A model generated the notes under the pieces. That model searched no databases. It was not told the DNA's origin and worked only from the letters and a program-made list of their open reading frames with translations. A DNA stretch of 64,000 nt. Source: Chloroflexota bacterium. GTDB lineage: Bacteria; Chloroflexota; Anaerolineae; Anaerolineales; UBA4823. The stretch is taken from assembly GCA_029782365.1 (NCBI GenBank), contig JAKOUW010000085.1, forward strand, positions 124,001 to 188,000. Reading direction: 5' to 3'. Every line of letters begins with the position of its first letter. Position 1 is the stretch's first letter. Made by a program: the position numbers and the translations under genes. Of the stretch, positions 46,976 to 55,624 are shown piece after piece.

Positions 46976-48624
46976 TCCACCGCTGACCAGTTGCGTTGGA
47001 TCGTGCCCTCATGCACTTCCCAGATTTGCCGGGCAAACTGGCGAATAAAGTAACGGTCATGCACCACCGCCAGAATAGCCCCATCAAAGCCTGCCAGGGC
47101 TTGCTCAAAACGCGTGCGGGAAGGAATGTCCAGGTGGTTGATCGGCTCATCCAGCAGAAGGCAGTTACAGCCTTGCGCAACCAGGCAGGCTAAAGTCAGG
47201 CGGGCGCGCTCCCCGAAACTCAACCGTCCCACCAGGTTGAGCGCCTCATCTCCGGTGAACAAAAAATAATGCAAGAAAGATCGCGCCTCGGTCTGGTTAA
47301 ACGGCGCGACTCTGCGCAAGGTGTCGACAACACTGAGCTGGGGATCGAGCAGTTCCTGCTCCTGAGACATATACCCAAGCTGGACGCTAGGCCCGACATA
47401 CACTCGCCCGGAGACTGGCTCCATTTTGCCGGCAATTGTGCGCATCAGAGTTGTCTTGCCACAACCGTTTGGGCCGGTCAGTGCAATCCGCTGGCCAGCC
47501 TGTACATCCAGGTTTAACCCTTGCAGCAAAACCGGGAAGCCGGGGTAACCGATGCTAACTTGCTCCAGACGGATGGCTGATTGGCTGATGTGACTCTCGC
47601 CCGCTGGCGATGTATCGAAAAAATTTTGTTTGATCTGCCAGCCAGCCTGCGGTTTTTCCACTCGCTCATCCGATTCGAGATAGCGATCCAGCTTGCGTTC
47701 GCGCGCCTTCGCTTTCTTGGCGACTTTCTTGGCAATGCGCCGCACACCCGGTTGGCGCGAGGTGGTGGTCAATTCCACGCTCAAGGATTGGTTCTTGGTC
47801 CGTTCGATATCCTGGCGCATGCGCCGGATTTCATAAACCTGGTCCTGGTAAGCGGCTTGTAGACGGGCGTGTTCAGTAAGCACCTGTGCGACATAAGCGC
47901 TGTAGTTACCTGTGTATTCTTTGAGTGAATGTGTTTCGAGGCTGAGATCAAGGATGCGGTTGACCGTCCTGTCCAAAAATGTGCGGTCGTGTGAAACCAC
48001 AAGCACCCCTCCTTGAAAACGCGCCAGCCAATCTTCGAGCCATTCCAGCATCACGATATCCAGGTGGTTGGTAGGTTCGTCGAGCATCAGCAGTTGAGGA
48101 TCTCCCAGCAGCACGCGTGCCAGGCCCAGACGCGTCTTCTGCCCGCCGCTCAAAAAACTTAGCGGCGTGTCTAGGGAAAATTGACTCAGGCCGAGTGCCG
48201 CCAGCACTTCGGGGACTCTCCCGGCTTGTTCAGAGGCAGCCTGGAGCTGGCTGATCGTCTGGTCATAGAATTTCAGCAGTGCTTGATCTGCCGGCGAAGA
48301 GGCGACCGAAGCTGCCAGACGTTCTACTTTTTCTGCCAACTGAGTAACTTCGTGATCTCGCAGTGACAACGTAGAAAGAAGAGTATCGCCTGGCGCTGGA
48401 CTGAAGCCTTGTTTCAGGTAACCCCAACGTAGGTCAGACGGCGTGAACGCATAACTACCGCTATCCGCTTGTTCTTCGCCAGCTAGGATGCGCAGAAGCG
48501 TGCTTTTACCACAGCCATTTGGCCCAACTAGTCCCACCCGATCATGCCGGTTGATGGAAAAAGTGATTTCCTTCAAAATAATATCGGTAGAATAAGATTT
48601 CGAAATCCGATTGACAGATAACAT
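46963..48624 (-). CDS. ABC-F family ribosome-acting ATPase
   Basis: Soluble duplicated ABC protein of 553 residues without membrane domain. Domain 1: GPNGCGKSTLLRIL, signature LSGGQKTRLGLARVL, Walker B LLMLDEPTNHLDI; domain 2: GPNGCGKTTLMRTIAG, LSFGERARLTLACLV, LLLDEPINHLDI. Between them is the coiled linker (about 235-330) that reaches into the ribosome (RRMRQDIERTKNQSLSVEL, with basic KKVAKKAKARERK). Members either protect ribosomes from PhO/PLS-A antibiotics or act in translation; the inducible leader here favours the resistance class. Starts at 48624 after an attenuator. The exact subfamily is not assignable by eye. Confidence 0.9.
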   Translation of the reverse strand: MLSVNRISKSYSTDIILKEITFSINRHDRVGLVGPNGCGKSTLLRILAGEEQADSGSYAFTPSDLRWGYLKQGFSPAPGDTLLSTLSLRDHEVTQLAEKVERLAASVASSPADQALLKFYDQTISQLQAASEQAGRVPEVLAALGLSQFSLDTPLSFLSGGQKTRLGLARVLLGDPQLLMLDEPTNHLDIVMLEWLEDWLARFQGGVLVVSHDRTFLDRTVNRILDLSLETHSLKEYTGNYSAYVAQVLTEHARLQAAYQDQVYEIRRMRQDIERTKNQSLSVELTTTSRQPGVRRIAKKVAKKAKARERKLDRYLESDERVEKPQAGWQIKQNFFDTSPAGESHISQSAIRLEQVSIGYPGFPVLLQGLNLDVQAGQRIALTGPNGCGKTTLMRTIAGKMEPVSGRVYVGPSVQLGYMSQEQELLDPQLSVVDTLRRVAPFNQTEARSFLHYFLFTGDEALNLVGRLSFGERARLTLACLVAQGCNCLLLDEPINHLDIPSRTRFEQALAGFDGAILAVVHDRYFIRQFARQIWEVHEGTIQRNWSAVDQSQ

Positions 48625-48634
48625 AGAGACTCCA

Positions 48635-48667
48635 GAAAAACAAAAATCGAGGGCAGACGCCCTCGAT
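48635..48667 (-). terminator. Attenuator terminator before ABC-F gene
   Basis: Nine-base-pair stem (48667-48659 with 48654-48646), AGAC-type 4-base loop, then TTTTTGTTTTTC on the minus strand. Lies in the leader, 11 bases before the ABC-F start codon. The upstream strand CCTCTCGA (48716-48709) can pair with TCGAGGG of the stem (7 pairs, one G-U), giving an antiterminator. Confidence 0.85.
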
Positions 48668-48737
48668 ATATTATTGATGCTGCAGCGCGCGAAGCAAACC
48701 GCTTACCTTCGAGAGGTTACCCGAAACACGTGAATGG

Positions 48738-48755
48738 TCAGCGCATAACGATCAT
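48738..48755 (-). CDS. Leader peptide MIVMR of ABC-F attenuator
   Basis: Minus strand ATG ATC GTT ATG CGC TGA, preceded by GGAG with a 7-base spacing. A five-residue open frame placed in a 150-base leader before an attenuator is the standard design of drug-inducible ABC-F and macrolide genes: a drug-stalled ribosome on the leader changes the RNA fold. The peptide is too short for any family check; the assignment rests on position, ribosome site and the downstream terminator. Confidence 0.65.
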   Translation of the reverse strand: MIVMR

Positions 48756-48780
48756 TGGAAATCTCCTATCTAGCAACAAA

Positions 48781-48789
48781 ATTATACCA
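48781..48789 (-). promoter_or_regulatory. Extended -10 promoter of ABC-F leader
   Basis: TGGTATAAT on the minus strand (48789-48781), an extended -10 (TGn TATAAT), giving a start near 48774, just upstream of the leader peptide. It lies 13 bases before the end of acs (reading left). Confidence 0.55.
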
Positions 48790-48801
48790 CAGGCAGGCAG
48801 G

Positions 48802-50754
48802 CTACATGATCCCGTCTTCTTTTTGCTCGCCTAGCACCTCCGCCCGCATACGCATCCAGGCCAGGCGGGCCTCATCCACTGAGGCGTCGTCTTCAATGGT
48901 GCTGATATCACCGGGGTCGCGGCCCAGGATAACCGCCTTGAATACCCGGCGCATAATCTTGCCGGAGCGTGTTTTCGGCAGCATGGAAACAAAATGGATC
49001 TCACCGATGACCGCCAGAGGGCCTAATTCATTCCGCACCGTTTCAACCAGCTCTTTGCGCAATCCGTCAGAGGGCGTGTTGCCCACCCGCAATACTACGA
49101 AAGCAGAAATCACCTCGCCGCGCAAATCATCCGGCCGCCCAGTCACACCGGCTTCTGCCACCGCCGGGTGGCGAAGTAGGGCCGTCTCAACCTCAATCGT
49201 GCCAATACGGTGAGCGGCGATCTTAATCACCTCATCCGCCCGACCGGCAAACCAGGCATAGCCATCCGCATCGAAATGTGCCGCATCGCCCATATAATAA
49301 ACGCCCTGCCCGTCCTCGGAGGGCACACGCTCCCAATAATCCGTTTTATAGCGTTCCGGTTCGCCCCACAAAGATTGAATCAAACCGGGGAATGGGCGTG
49401 TGACCACCATGATTCCCTTCTCTTCCGGCGCGCAGGGACGTCCATCAGCGTTCACCACCTTGGCTTCGATGCCTGCCAGCGGGATGCCGGCTGAACCGGG
49501 CTTGATGGGAATCATACCCACGCCATAGGGGTTACCGAAAACTGGGCCGCCAGTCTCAGTCTGCCACATGTGGTCGATGACCGGCACGCGGTCTTTAAAC
49601 ACCCGTTTTTGCAGCCACTCCCAGGCCGGGGCATTCAGCACTTCACCGGCGCAGAAGAGGCGCGTCAGAGAACTGAAATCGTAACCGCTGGCAAAGGATT
49701 CGCCGTAGCGCATCAACAAACGCACGGCAGTCGGGGAAGTGAACATGCTGGTGACGCGAAATTCTTCCATCACCTTCCACAATGTCGCCGGGTCGGGGTA
49801 GTCAATCGACCCTTCATACGCCAGCGTTGTGCAGCCCAAAATCAACGGTGCATACACTATGTAACTGTGACCGACAATCCAGCCAATATCCGAGGTGGAC
49901 CACCAGACATCTTGTGGCTGCAGGCCAAACACCCAACGCGCCATGCTGGCAATCCAGACCTGGTAAGCGCCATGGGTGTGAACTGCCAGTTTTGGCTTAG
50001 CCGTTGTGCCCGACGTCGCCAGGATAAAGGCCGGTTCATTGGCCTCCATCGGCACATGAGAGGATGGCTGCTTGCGCCCATACTCCAAGAATTCAGCCCA
50101 GGTGATGTCGCGCCTTTCCTGCATTTGCACAGTGTCCTTGCCTCGTTTCAACACCACCACGTGCTCCACGGAATTACCGCCGCCTTCCAAAGAGGCATCA
50201 ACAATCGACTTGAGCTCCACATCCTTGCCTTTACGGTATGTAATATCGCTGATAAAGACAGCCCGTGAACCGCTGGCGCGGATGCGGTCTCCCAGGGCAC
50301 CGGCGCCGAAACCGGCGAACACTACCGAGTGCACCGCCCCGATGCGCACCGTCGCCAGCATCAATATGATCGCTTCTGGACACGTGGGCATGTAGATCGT
50401 CAGGCGGTCGCCTTTTTGCAAACCCAGGCCGCGCAGGGCCGAGGCGGTGCGTTCAACCTCGAACAAGAGCTGTCCGTAGGTGAACAGGCGGCGGTCGCCG
50501 CGTTCGGAGACATACACTAACGCTGTGTGGCCTCCCCAACCGCGGTTGACGTGATAATCCAACGCGTTATAAGACAGGTTAGTCTCTCCCCCCACAAACC
50601 ACCTGAAGGTCGGGTAATCCCAATCAAAGGTCCGCTCCCATGGCCTGAACCAGTGCACTTGTTCGGCGGCTTTTCCCCAGAACCTGTCTGGGTTTTCGCG
50701 AGCTTCCTCGAGCCAGCGGTTGACAACAGGATTGACAAGATCGATCGCACCCAT
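48802..50754 (-). CDS. acs: Acetyl-CoA synthetase (AMP-forming)
   Basis: Activates acetate to acetyl-CoA via acetyl-AMP. 650 residues. AMP-binding motif FILATSGTTAKPKLAVHTHG, the WWSTSDIGWIVGHSYIVYAPL segment, the YKTDYWERVPSEDGQGVYYMGD hinge region and the C-terminal acetylation motif PKTRSGKIMRR with catalytic Lys. GGAGG lies upstream of ATG 50754. The gene has its own leader; 50755-50900 otherwise shows no feature. Confidence 0.96.
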   Translation of the reverse strand: MGAIDLVNPVVNRWLEEARENPDRFWGKAAEQVHWFRPWERTFDWDYPTFRWFVGGETNLSYNALDYHVNRGWGGHTALVYVSERGDRRLFTYGQLLFEVERTASALRGLGLQKGDRLTIYMPTCPEAIILMLATVRIGAVHSVVFAGFGAGALGDRIRASGSRAVFISDITYRKGKDVELKSIVDASLEGGGNSVEHVVVLKRGKDTVQMQERRDITWAEFLEYGRKQPSSHVPMEANEPAFILATSGTTAKPKLAVHTHGAYQVWIASMARWVFGLQPQDVWWSTSDIGWIVGHSYIVYAPLILGCTTLAYEGSIDYPDPATLWKVMEEFRVTSMFTSPTAVRLLMRYGESFASGYDFSSLTRLFCAGEVLNAPAWEWLQKRVFKDRVPVIDHMWQTETGGPVFGNPYGVGMIPIKPGSAGIPLAGIEAKVVNADGRPCAPEEKGIMVVTRPFPGLIQSLWGEPERYKTDYWERVPSEDGQGVYYMGDAAHFDADGYAWFAGRADEVIKIAAHRIGTIEVETALLRHPAVAEAGVTGRPDDLRGEVISAFVVLRVGNTPSDGLRKELVETVRNELGPLAVIGEIHFVSMLPKTRSGKIMRRVFKAVILGRDPGDISTIEDDASVDEARLAWMRMRAEVLGEQKEDGIM

Positions 50755-50900
50755 AAAAGCAACCTCCTTTGAAATCTTTGGCTATGATTAGCCTTTAGAA
50801 CACAAAGGGATTTAAATGGAGGCGTAAGTGAAAAAAGGCACACCAACAAAGAGGAGAATTTGATGGAGTAATATTCGCTTGAAATCGTGCAAGCGCAGAT

Positions 50901-52031
50901 TCAGCGCAAACCCAACATTATCACATGCTCAACCGCATTCAAAAAAGCAGCAGCCATTGCCTCAAGATTGACCTCTTGGGCGACTACCCGGTACGCTTCC
51001 AGCCCCATGCGGCGCAAGCGAGGCATGTCGCTCAGCGCATCCAGCAGAGCAGTCCGTAACGAATCCAGGCTGCCCGGCTGCACAGACCAGCCGGTCGCAG
51101 GGCGCACAAGGTCATCTTGAGTGCCATCGCCCTCGGCGACCACCACCGGCAGTCCAGCCGCCATTGCCTGCTGTACTGCCAGTCCGCCTGTGCCGGGCAG
51201 GACAAATAAATCGGCAGCAGCAAAGCAAGCCTGCAGATCCACGCCAAACAATGCGCCGGTAAAACGAGTTGCTGGGTAGAGCTGGCGGGCGGCGGCTTCA
51301 AACTCGGCGCGAGCGGGGCCATCGCCTACCACGGTCAGGCGCGGCTGCAGTTCCAATGGCAGCGCAGAGCAAGCCCGAAACAGCAAATCAAGGCGCTTGC
51401 GCTCCTGAAGCCGGCCAACAAAGAGTAGGTCGGGAGGGCTGTCCAACGGCAGCCTGCGCTCAGGCGGTGGGTTAGCCGGCCTGGGAGCGACGGCATTGAC
51501 TGCCACGAAAACTCTTTCCGCTGGAAAACCAGCCTTCATATACTCTGCCGCTCCCTGTTGGCTGTAAGCAATCACCCCGTCCAACTTTGATAAGAAATTG
51601 GCTCGCTCCAGGCGGCGCAATTGGCTGACCAACCCCAAGCCCTGGGAAGGAGCACCCAACCCCCACCCCAGGACCGGTCTTTTGCGGGCGTGCATCCAGC
51701 GCACAGCAGGAGGTGTGCTCCAATACCGGGGATTTGCTTCTACTACCAAGGCGTTTGGCTGGGCGGCTTTCAACCAGGCTGACAGCCCATTCTGCCAGCA
51801 TAAAAACCAGGGAGATGCAGGGTCCAGTAAATAGCGATTGTTCGCCAGGGTCAATTTTGCACGCGCCAGGCTGGAGACGGAGCTGATTGCCTCTTTCTTC
51901 AATGGAAAACCGGCGAAAACATTGACCTCACCGGGGCATTGGCTTGCCAATGTGTCGAAAAATGCAGCACGGTACTCTGGCAGGACGCGCTGCTGCACCG
52001 CGAGGGTAATGGATTGGGAAGAGGGCGTCAT
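50901..52031 (-). CDS. Glycosyltransferase, GT4-like
   Basis: A 376-residue GT-B enzyme. ATG 52031 (MTPSSQSITLAVQQRVLPEYR) is preferred since longer frames overlap the upstream gene by more than 80 bases. Donor-site pattern DLLFVGRLQERKRLDLL and LFVLPGTGGLAVQQAMAAGLPVVVAEGDG. Second of two adjacent glycosyltransferase genes (13-base gap), presumably for a surface polysaccharide or glycolipid near the sugar operon on the other strand. Confidence 0.85.
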   Translation of the reverse strand: MTPSSQSITLAVQQRVLPEYRAAFFDTLASQCPGEVNVFAGFPLKKEAISSVSSLARAKLTLANNRYLLDPASPWFLCWQNGLSAWLKAAQPNALVVEANPRYWSTPPAVRWMHARKRPVLGWGLGAPSQGLGLVSQLRRLERANFLSKLDGVIAYSQQGAAEYMKAGFPAERVFVAVNAVAPRPANPPPERRLPLDSPPDLLFVGRLQERKRLDLLFRACSALPLELQPRLTVVGDGPARAEFEAAARQLYPATRFTGALFGVDLQACFAAADLFVLPGTGGLAVQQAMAAGLPVVVAEGDGTQDDLVRPATGWSVQPGSLDSLRTALLDALSDMPRLRRMGLEAYRVVAQEVNLEAMAAAFLNAVEHVIMLGLR

Positions 52032-52044
52032 GCGAACATTACCT

Positions 52045-53067
52045 TCAACTGGGTTGCAGGGCAGCCAGGTAGCCATCGACCATCGCGTCCAATCCCAGGG
52101 CAGCTTCAGCGCGTTGACGGGCGCCATAACGAAAGCGCGGCAGATCGGCCAACAAATCGACGCCGGCCTGCACCAAGGCGTCCATATCCGGCGGCTCCAA
52201 TAACCACGGATCGCCGCCGTAAGTCACAATTCTGCCAGCCGTGGGCGGCACTAATTCAGCCAATGCGCCGGTATCAAATGCCAAAACCGGCAGCCCGCAG
52301 GCCAACGCTTCGACAACGCTGTTGGGGCACGCTGCGTTGATATCAGCGGCATACAAGAGATGGGCTGAGCGATCCAATGTCGGTATTTGGTCGCGCGGCA
52401 GGCTGCCTGCAAAGTTTAGCGAAATTTGGGCACGCCGGCGCCAGGTCGTCTGCAGTCCATCGCTCACCTGCCCGGCGACCAACAGTTCCAGCGGTCTGGT
52501 CAGCTTTTCCGCCAGCCTTTCTGCGAGCGAAACCGCTGTTTCCAGACCGCTTTCATATCCACCACCCAGCCTGCCCTCAACCACCAAAAGCCGCCAACGA
52601 TCGGCAGGCGGCAATCCTTCCCCCTGAGGATGAAACTCAGCGAGGTCCACGCCGTTGTAAATCACACCCGAGGGTTTATTCAACCTGCCATACACTCGCT
52701 CCCACCAGGTCTGCGAAAAATGGCTCTGGTAGACAATCTGAGCGGCGAAAAAACGGCGCACCGCAGCCAGCAGCCAATTGCCATACTCGGCGCGCAGGAA
52801 GTGCCGCCAGCCTGTACCGCGCTGGCGGTGGATCCAGTTCATTCCGTTCAGCCGCTGGACGATCCGCACACCTCTTCTGCGCAAGGAGAATAAGCGGTTA
52901 AGCTGGCGAGTAGCTCCAATCACTAAAACCGCACCCAAGTTGGGGTCGGATAAATCGTACGTCACCTGACAGCCGCGCTGCACCAGACCCGCCGCCAGGC
53001 GTTGTTGAAAGGAAGCCGGTCCGCCTTGCTCATACCGAGGAGAAAAACCGATCATAAATGATTTCAC
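52045..53067 (-). CDS. Glycosyltransferase, GT4-like
   Basis: A 340-residue GT-B enzyme: N-terminal GFSPRYEQGGPASFQQRLAAGL, donor site LLYAADINAACPNSVVEALACGLPVLAFD. GTG 53067 is chosen because a TATAAT on the minus strand (53080-53075) lies 7 bases before it, which would make a leaderless transcript; ATG 53055 is the alternative, as no ribosome site is seen. First gene of the two-glycosyltransferase operon, divergent from lexA across about 165 bases. Confidence 0.85.
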   Translation of the reverse strand: MKSFMIGFSPRYEQGGPASFQQRLAAGLVQRGCQVTYDLSDPNLGAVLVIGATRQLNRLFSLRRRGVRIVQRLNGMNWIHRQRGTGWRHFLRAEYGNWLLAAVRRFFAAQIVYQSHFSQTWWERVYGRLNKPSGVIYNGVDLAEFHPQGEGLPPADRWRLLVVEGRLGGGYESGLETAVSLAERLAEKLTRPLELLVAGQVSDGLQTTWRRRAQISLNFAGSLPRDQIPTLDRSAHLLYAADINAACPNSVVEALACGLPVLAFDTGALAELVPPTAGRIVTYGGDPWLLEPPDMDALVQAGVDLLADLPRFRYGARQRAEAALGLDAMVDGYLAALQPS

Positions 53068-53074
53068 CACAGGA

Positions 53075-53080
53075 ATTATA
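53075..53080 (-). promoter_or_regulatory. -10 box of the glycosyltransferase operon
   Basis: Minus strand TATAAT (53080-53075), 7 bases before GTG 53067; no good -35 at the usual distance. Confidence 0.45.
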
Positions 53081-53144
53081 GTATAGAGAGCGGGTAATTA
53101 ATTGAATAATGACACAATTTCCACAAATTGGTGACAAAAAGCCC

Positions 53145-53173
53145 TTGACACAGAACGAATGTTCAGTTATTAT
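53145..53173 (+). promoter_or_regulatory. lexA promoter with SOS operator
   Basis: TTGACA at 53145-53150, 17-base spacer, TATTAT at 53168-53173. A perfect GAAC-GAAT-GTTC palindrome (53153-53164), the Gram-positive (DinR) LexA box, occupies the spacer, so LexA would block its own polymerase site. Confidence 0.88.
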
Positions 53174-53231
53174 TTATTAGAACGCATTTTCTGTTTATCG
53201 TTTTTTGTGCTACCACAAAGGAGGTGCACTT

Positions 53232-53981
53232 ATGACAGCAGCTCGCCAGCGAAAACCAGGCCTCAATGAGCGCCATAAAAAAATCTTAGAAGTGCTGGAT
53301 GACTTTCAGAAGAAGAATGGCTATCCACCCTCAATCCGTGAAATATGCGATAAGGCCGAGATCTCTTCGACTTCTGTCGTCAACTATTACCTGGATCGCT
53401 TAGAGGATTCTGGGTATATCGAGCGAGATGGGCATGTTTCGCGCGGCATCCGTGTTCTGCGCTTCCCCTCCGATGAAGCCACTTCTCCCAACCGGCCAGC
53501 TCCTGTCGCCGCCAAAAGCACAAAGACTCCTCGCCAAACCATCGACGAGCTGATCAAAGTCCCGCTTGTGGGCCGCATCTTCGCATCCCAGCCTGTACCG
53601 ATCCCTTCCTCCGGTTTCAGCTTTATGGACGCGGAATCATCTATCGATGTGGCGCGTTCCATGCTGCCTGGCCGTGAAAAAGCGGAAAACTTGTTTGCTC
53701 TGGAAGTGCGTGGAGATTCGATGATCGACGCCATGGTCAACGATGGCGACATTGTGATCATGAAACGCGCCGATGTCGCCAATAACGGTGAAATGGTGGC
53801 GGTTTTCCTGGTGGACCAGGAAGAAACCACGCTTAAATATTTCTACGCAGAAAAAGATCGCATTCGCCTCCAGCCGGCAAACCCAACCATGGCTCCCATT
53901 TATAAAGATCCCAAAGTGGTCCGCATCCAGGGGAAAGTGGTGATGGTGATTCGCTCTGTTCAGAGCCACATTATCCAATAA
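53232..53981 (+). CDS. lexA: LexA SOS repressor
   Basis: Self-cleaving repressor of DNA-damage genes, 249 residues. Winged-helix N-terminus (about 10-80; ILEVLDDFQKKNGYPPSIREICDKAEISSTSVVNYYLDRLEDSGYIER in the order of LexA DNA-binding), linker, and S24 peptidase domain with Ser163 (VRGDSMIDAMVNDGD) and Lys202 (ETTLKYF). The expected cleavage dipeptide reads Ala118-Ser119 (GRIFASQPV) rather than Ala-Gly. ATG 53232 has AAAGGAGGTG upstream. Autoregulated through the operator in its promoter. Confidence 0.95.
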   Translation: MTAARQRKPGLNERHKKILEVLDDFQKKNGYPPSIREICDKAEISSTSVVNYYLDRLEDSGYIERDGHVSRGIRVLRFPSDEATSPNRPAPVAAKSTKTPRQTIDELIKVPLVGRIFASQPVPIPSSGFSFMDAESSIDVARSMLPGREKAENLFALEVRGDSMIDAMVNDGDIVIMKRADVANNGEMVAVFLVDQEETTLKYFYAEKDRIRLQPANPTMAPIYKDPKVVRIQGKVVMVIRSVQSHIIQ

Positions 53982-54004
53982 TCCACCTTTGTCGTCACCT
54001 GATC

Positions 54005-54035
54005 ATGCGCTATACCGTTGGTATAGCGCATTTTT
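54005..54035 (+). terminator. lexA terminator
   Basis: Twelve-base-pair stem (54005-54016 with 54020-54031), GTT loop, followed by TTTT to 54035. Confidence 0.85.
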
Positions 54036-54042
54036 GTTGTGG

Positions 54043-54048
54043 TAGAAT
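54043..54048 (+). promoter_or_regulatory. -10 box of the sugar operon
   Basis: TAGAAT, 7 bases before ATG 54056, immediately after the lexA terminator; the first gene of the operon would be leaderless. A TTGGTA lies 19 bases upstream. Confidence 0.5.
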
Positions 54049-54055
54049 GACGTCG

Positions 54056-54721
54056 ATGGATTCATCTGATGCGGCTCCCAAGATTCCGAGCCTCAAACGC
54101 CTTTTCGATCTTTTATTCACCATACCTGGCCTGCTGATTTTATCTCCTGTTTTTATCAGCCTGGCTGTGCTTGTGCGTATTTTCCTAGGCGCGCCGATAA
54201 TTTTCAGCCAGGCCCGCCCCGGTTTTTTGGGAAAACCATTCACCCTGTATAAATTCCGCAGCATGACTGACACGCGTGATAAGGCAGGTAAACTCTTACC
54301 GGATGAGGAGCGCCTGACCAAGTTCGGACGTTTCTTACGCTCTACCAGCCTGGATGAGCTGCCCGAATTAGTCAATGTGCTCAAAGGCGAGATGAGCCTG
54401 GTGGGGCCGCGCCCCTTGCTGATGCAGTACCTGCCGCGCTATACCCCCGACCAGGCGCGCCGGCACCATGTCTTGCCCGGCTTGACGGGTTGGGCACAAA
54501 TCAACGGCCGCAATGCGCTCACCTGGGAACAAAAATTCGCCCTGGATGTGTGGTATGTCGAACACTGGTCAATCGGCCTGGACATCAAAATACTGCTCTT
54601 AACTGTTAGGAAGGTGCTGGCGCGCGAAGGCATAGAACCGCCCGACCAGGCGATTGCAGCGGAGTATATGGGCCCAACTCAATTTATCTCGCCGAAAGAA
54701 AAGGACAACTCCTCATCATGA
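54056..54721 (+). CDS. Monotopic phosphoglycosyl transferase (PglC-like sugar transferase)
   Basis: Transfers a phospho-sugar from UDP-sugar to undecaprenyl phosphate at the inner membrane face. 221 residues, like PglC rather than long WcaJ-type proteins. One N-terminal re-entrant hydrophobic helix (KRLFDLLFTIPGLLILSPVFISL), then conserved FRSMTD, LPDEERLTKFGRFLRSTSLDELPELVNVLKGEMSLVGPRPLL and PGLTGWAQINGRN; the DE pair sits in SLDELPEL. It starts the operon and overlaps the next gene by 4 bases. With the DegT and PglD-like genes it recalls the bacillosamine (PglC/D/E) pathway. Confidence 0.92.
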   Translation: MDSSDAAPKIPSLKRLFDLLFTIPGLLILSPVFISLAVLVRIFLGAPIIFSQARPGFLGKPFTLYKFRSMTDTRDKAGKLLPDEERLTKFGRFLRSTSLDELPELVNVLKGEMSLVGPRPLLMQYLPRYTPDQARRHHVLPGLTGWAQINGRNALTWEQKFALDVWYVEHWSIGLDIKILLLTVRKVLAREGIEPPDQAIAAEYMGPTQFISPKEKDNSSS

Positions 54722-55623
54722 ATTCGACGCTCATAGGCGAGCTGGCCGGCCTGGCGACCTCATTTTGTTTTACAGGCGGCTCGATCTTTTTCACCCTAGC
54801 CAGCCGTAAAATTGGCCCTTTTGTCTTGAATCGCACGCGTTTGGTAATTGCGCTCGTTTTTTTGGGGCTGGCGCATTGGGCCATCTTCGGACTCCCTTTC
54901 CCTGCGCAGGCTGGTTCAAGCCAGTGGTTGTGGCTGGGCTTATCAGGCTTGGTTGGCCTGGCGCTGGGGGATATTTTCTTGTTTACCGGTTATGCCAAAG
55001 TCGGTCCACGGATGACGATGTTGATGATGAGTTTATCGCCAGTTTTGACCACCGCTCTGGCATGGCTGTTTTTTAATCAAACCCTGGGTCTGGGACAGTT
55101 GGTTGGCATTGCAGTCACCATCGCCGGTATTGCCTGGGTGGTTTTAGATGGCGGCAGTGAAAACCAGGTTAACAGGCACGAACATTACTTGAGCGGTGTG
55201 GCGGCCGGGCTGGCGGCGGCGGTTTGCCAGTCAGCCGGACTGATCTTGGCGCGCCAGGGGCTGGGAAGTGACTTTCCTGCCCTCTCAGGCAATTTCATTC
55301 GTATGCTTTGCGCAGCTGCAGGCATCTGGGCCTTCACCCTGCTGCAGCGCCAGGCTCAAGTAACGGTGAACACATTAAAAGATAATCCTAAGGCAGTTGG
55401 ATTCGCGCTGGTTGGCGCTTTCAGCGGCCCATTCTTAGGGGTATCGCTGTCATTGCTCGCTATCCAAAAAGCAGATGTTGGCGTTGCCAGCACGTTGATG
55501 GCCCTTCCGCCAGTTCTTCTCCTGCCAGCCAGCCATTTTATCTTCAAAGAACACATCAGTTGGCAGGCCATTGCAGGCACTATTCTCGCCATTGCTGGCA
55601 CAGCGATGCTTTTCCTGGTTTGA
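54718..55623 (+). CDS. EamA/DMT-family transporter
   Basis: A 301-residue inner-membrane protein with ten hydrophobic helices in two repeats of five, the EamA fold (TNSTLIGELAGLATSFCFTGGSIFF start; second repeat begins with SGVAAGLAAAVCQSAGLIL). Overlaps the upstream gene by 4 bases and is 1 base from E1 alpha. It may export a small metabolite or a nucleotide- or lipid-linked sugar precursor; not shown by sequence. Confidence 0.85.
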   Translation: MNSTLIGELAGLATSFCFTGGSIFFTLASRKIGPFVLNRTRLVIALVFLGLAHWAIFGLPFPAQAGSSQWLWLGLSGLVGLALGDIFLFTGYAKVGPRMTMLMMSLSPVLTTALAWLFFNQTLGLGQLVGIAVTIAGIAWVVLDGGSENQVNRHEHYLSGVAAGLAAAVCQSAGLILARQGLGSDFPALSGNFIRMLCAAAGIWAFTLLQRQAQVTVNTLKDNPKAVGFALVGAFSGPFLGVSLSLLAIQKADVGVASTLMALPPVLLLPASHFIFKEHISWQAIAGTILAIAGTAMLFLV

Positions 55624-55624
55624 A

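Noticed and set aside
50868..50880. Tiny frame ATGGAGTAA with GAGGAG upstream before acs
   Set aside because: Two sense codons on the plus strand with nothing downstream to attenuate; acs is on the other strand.
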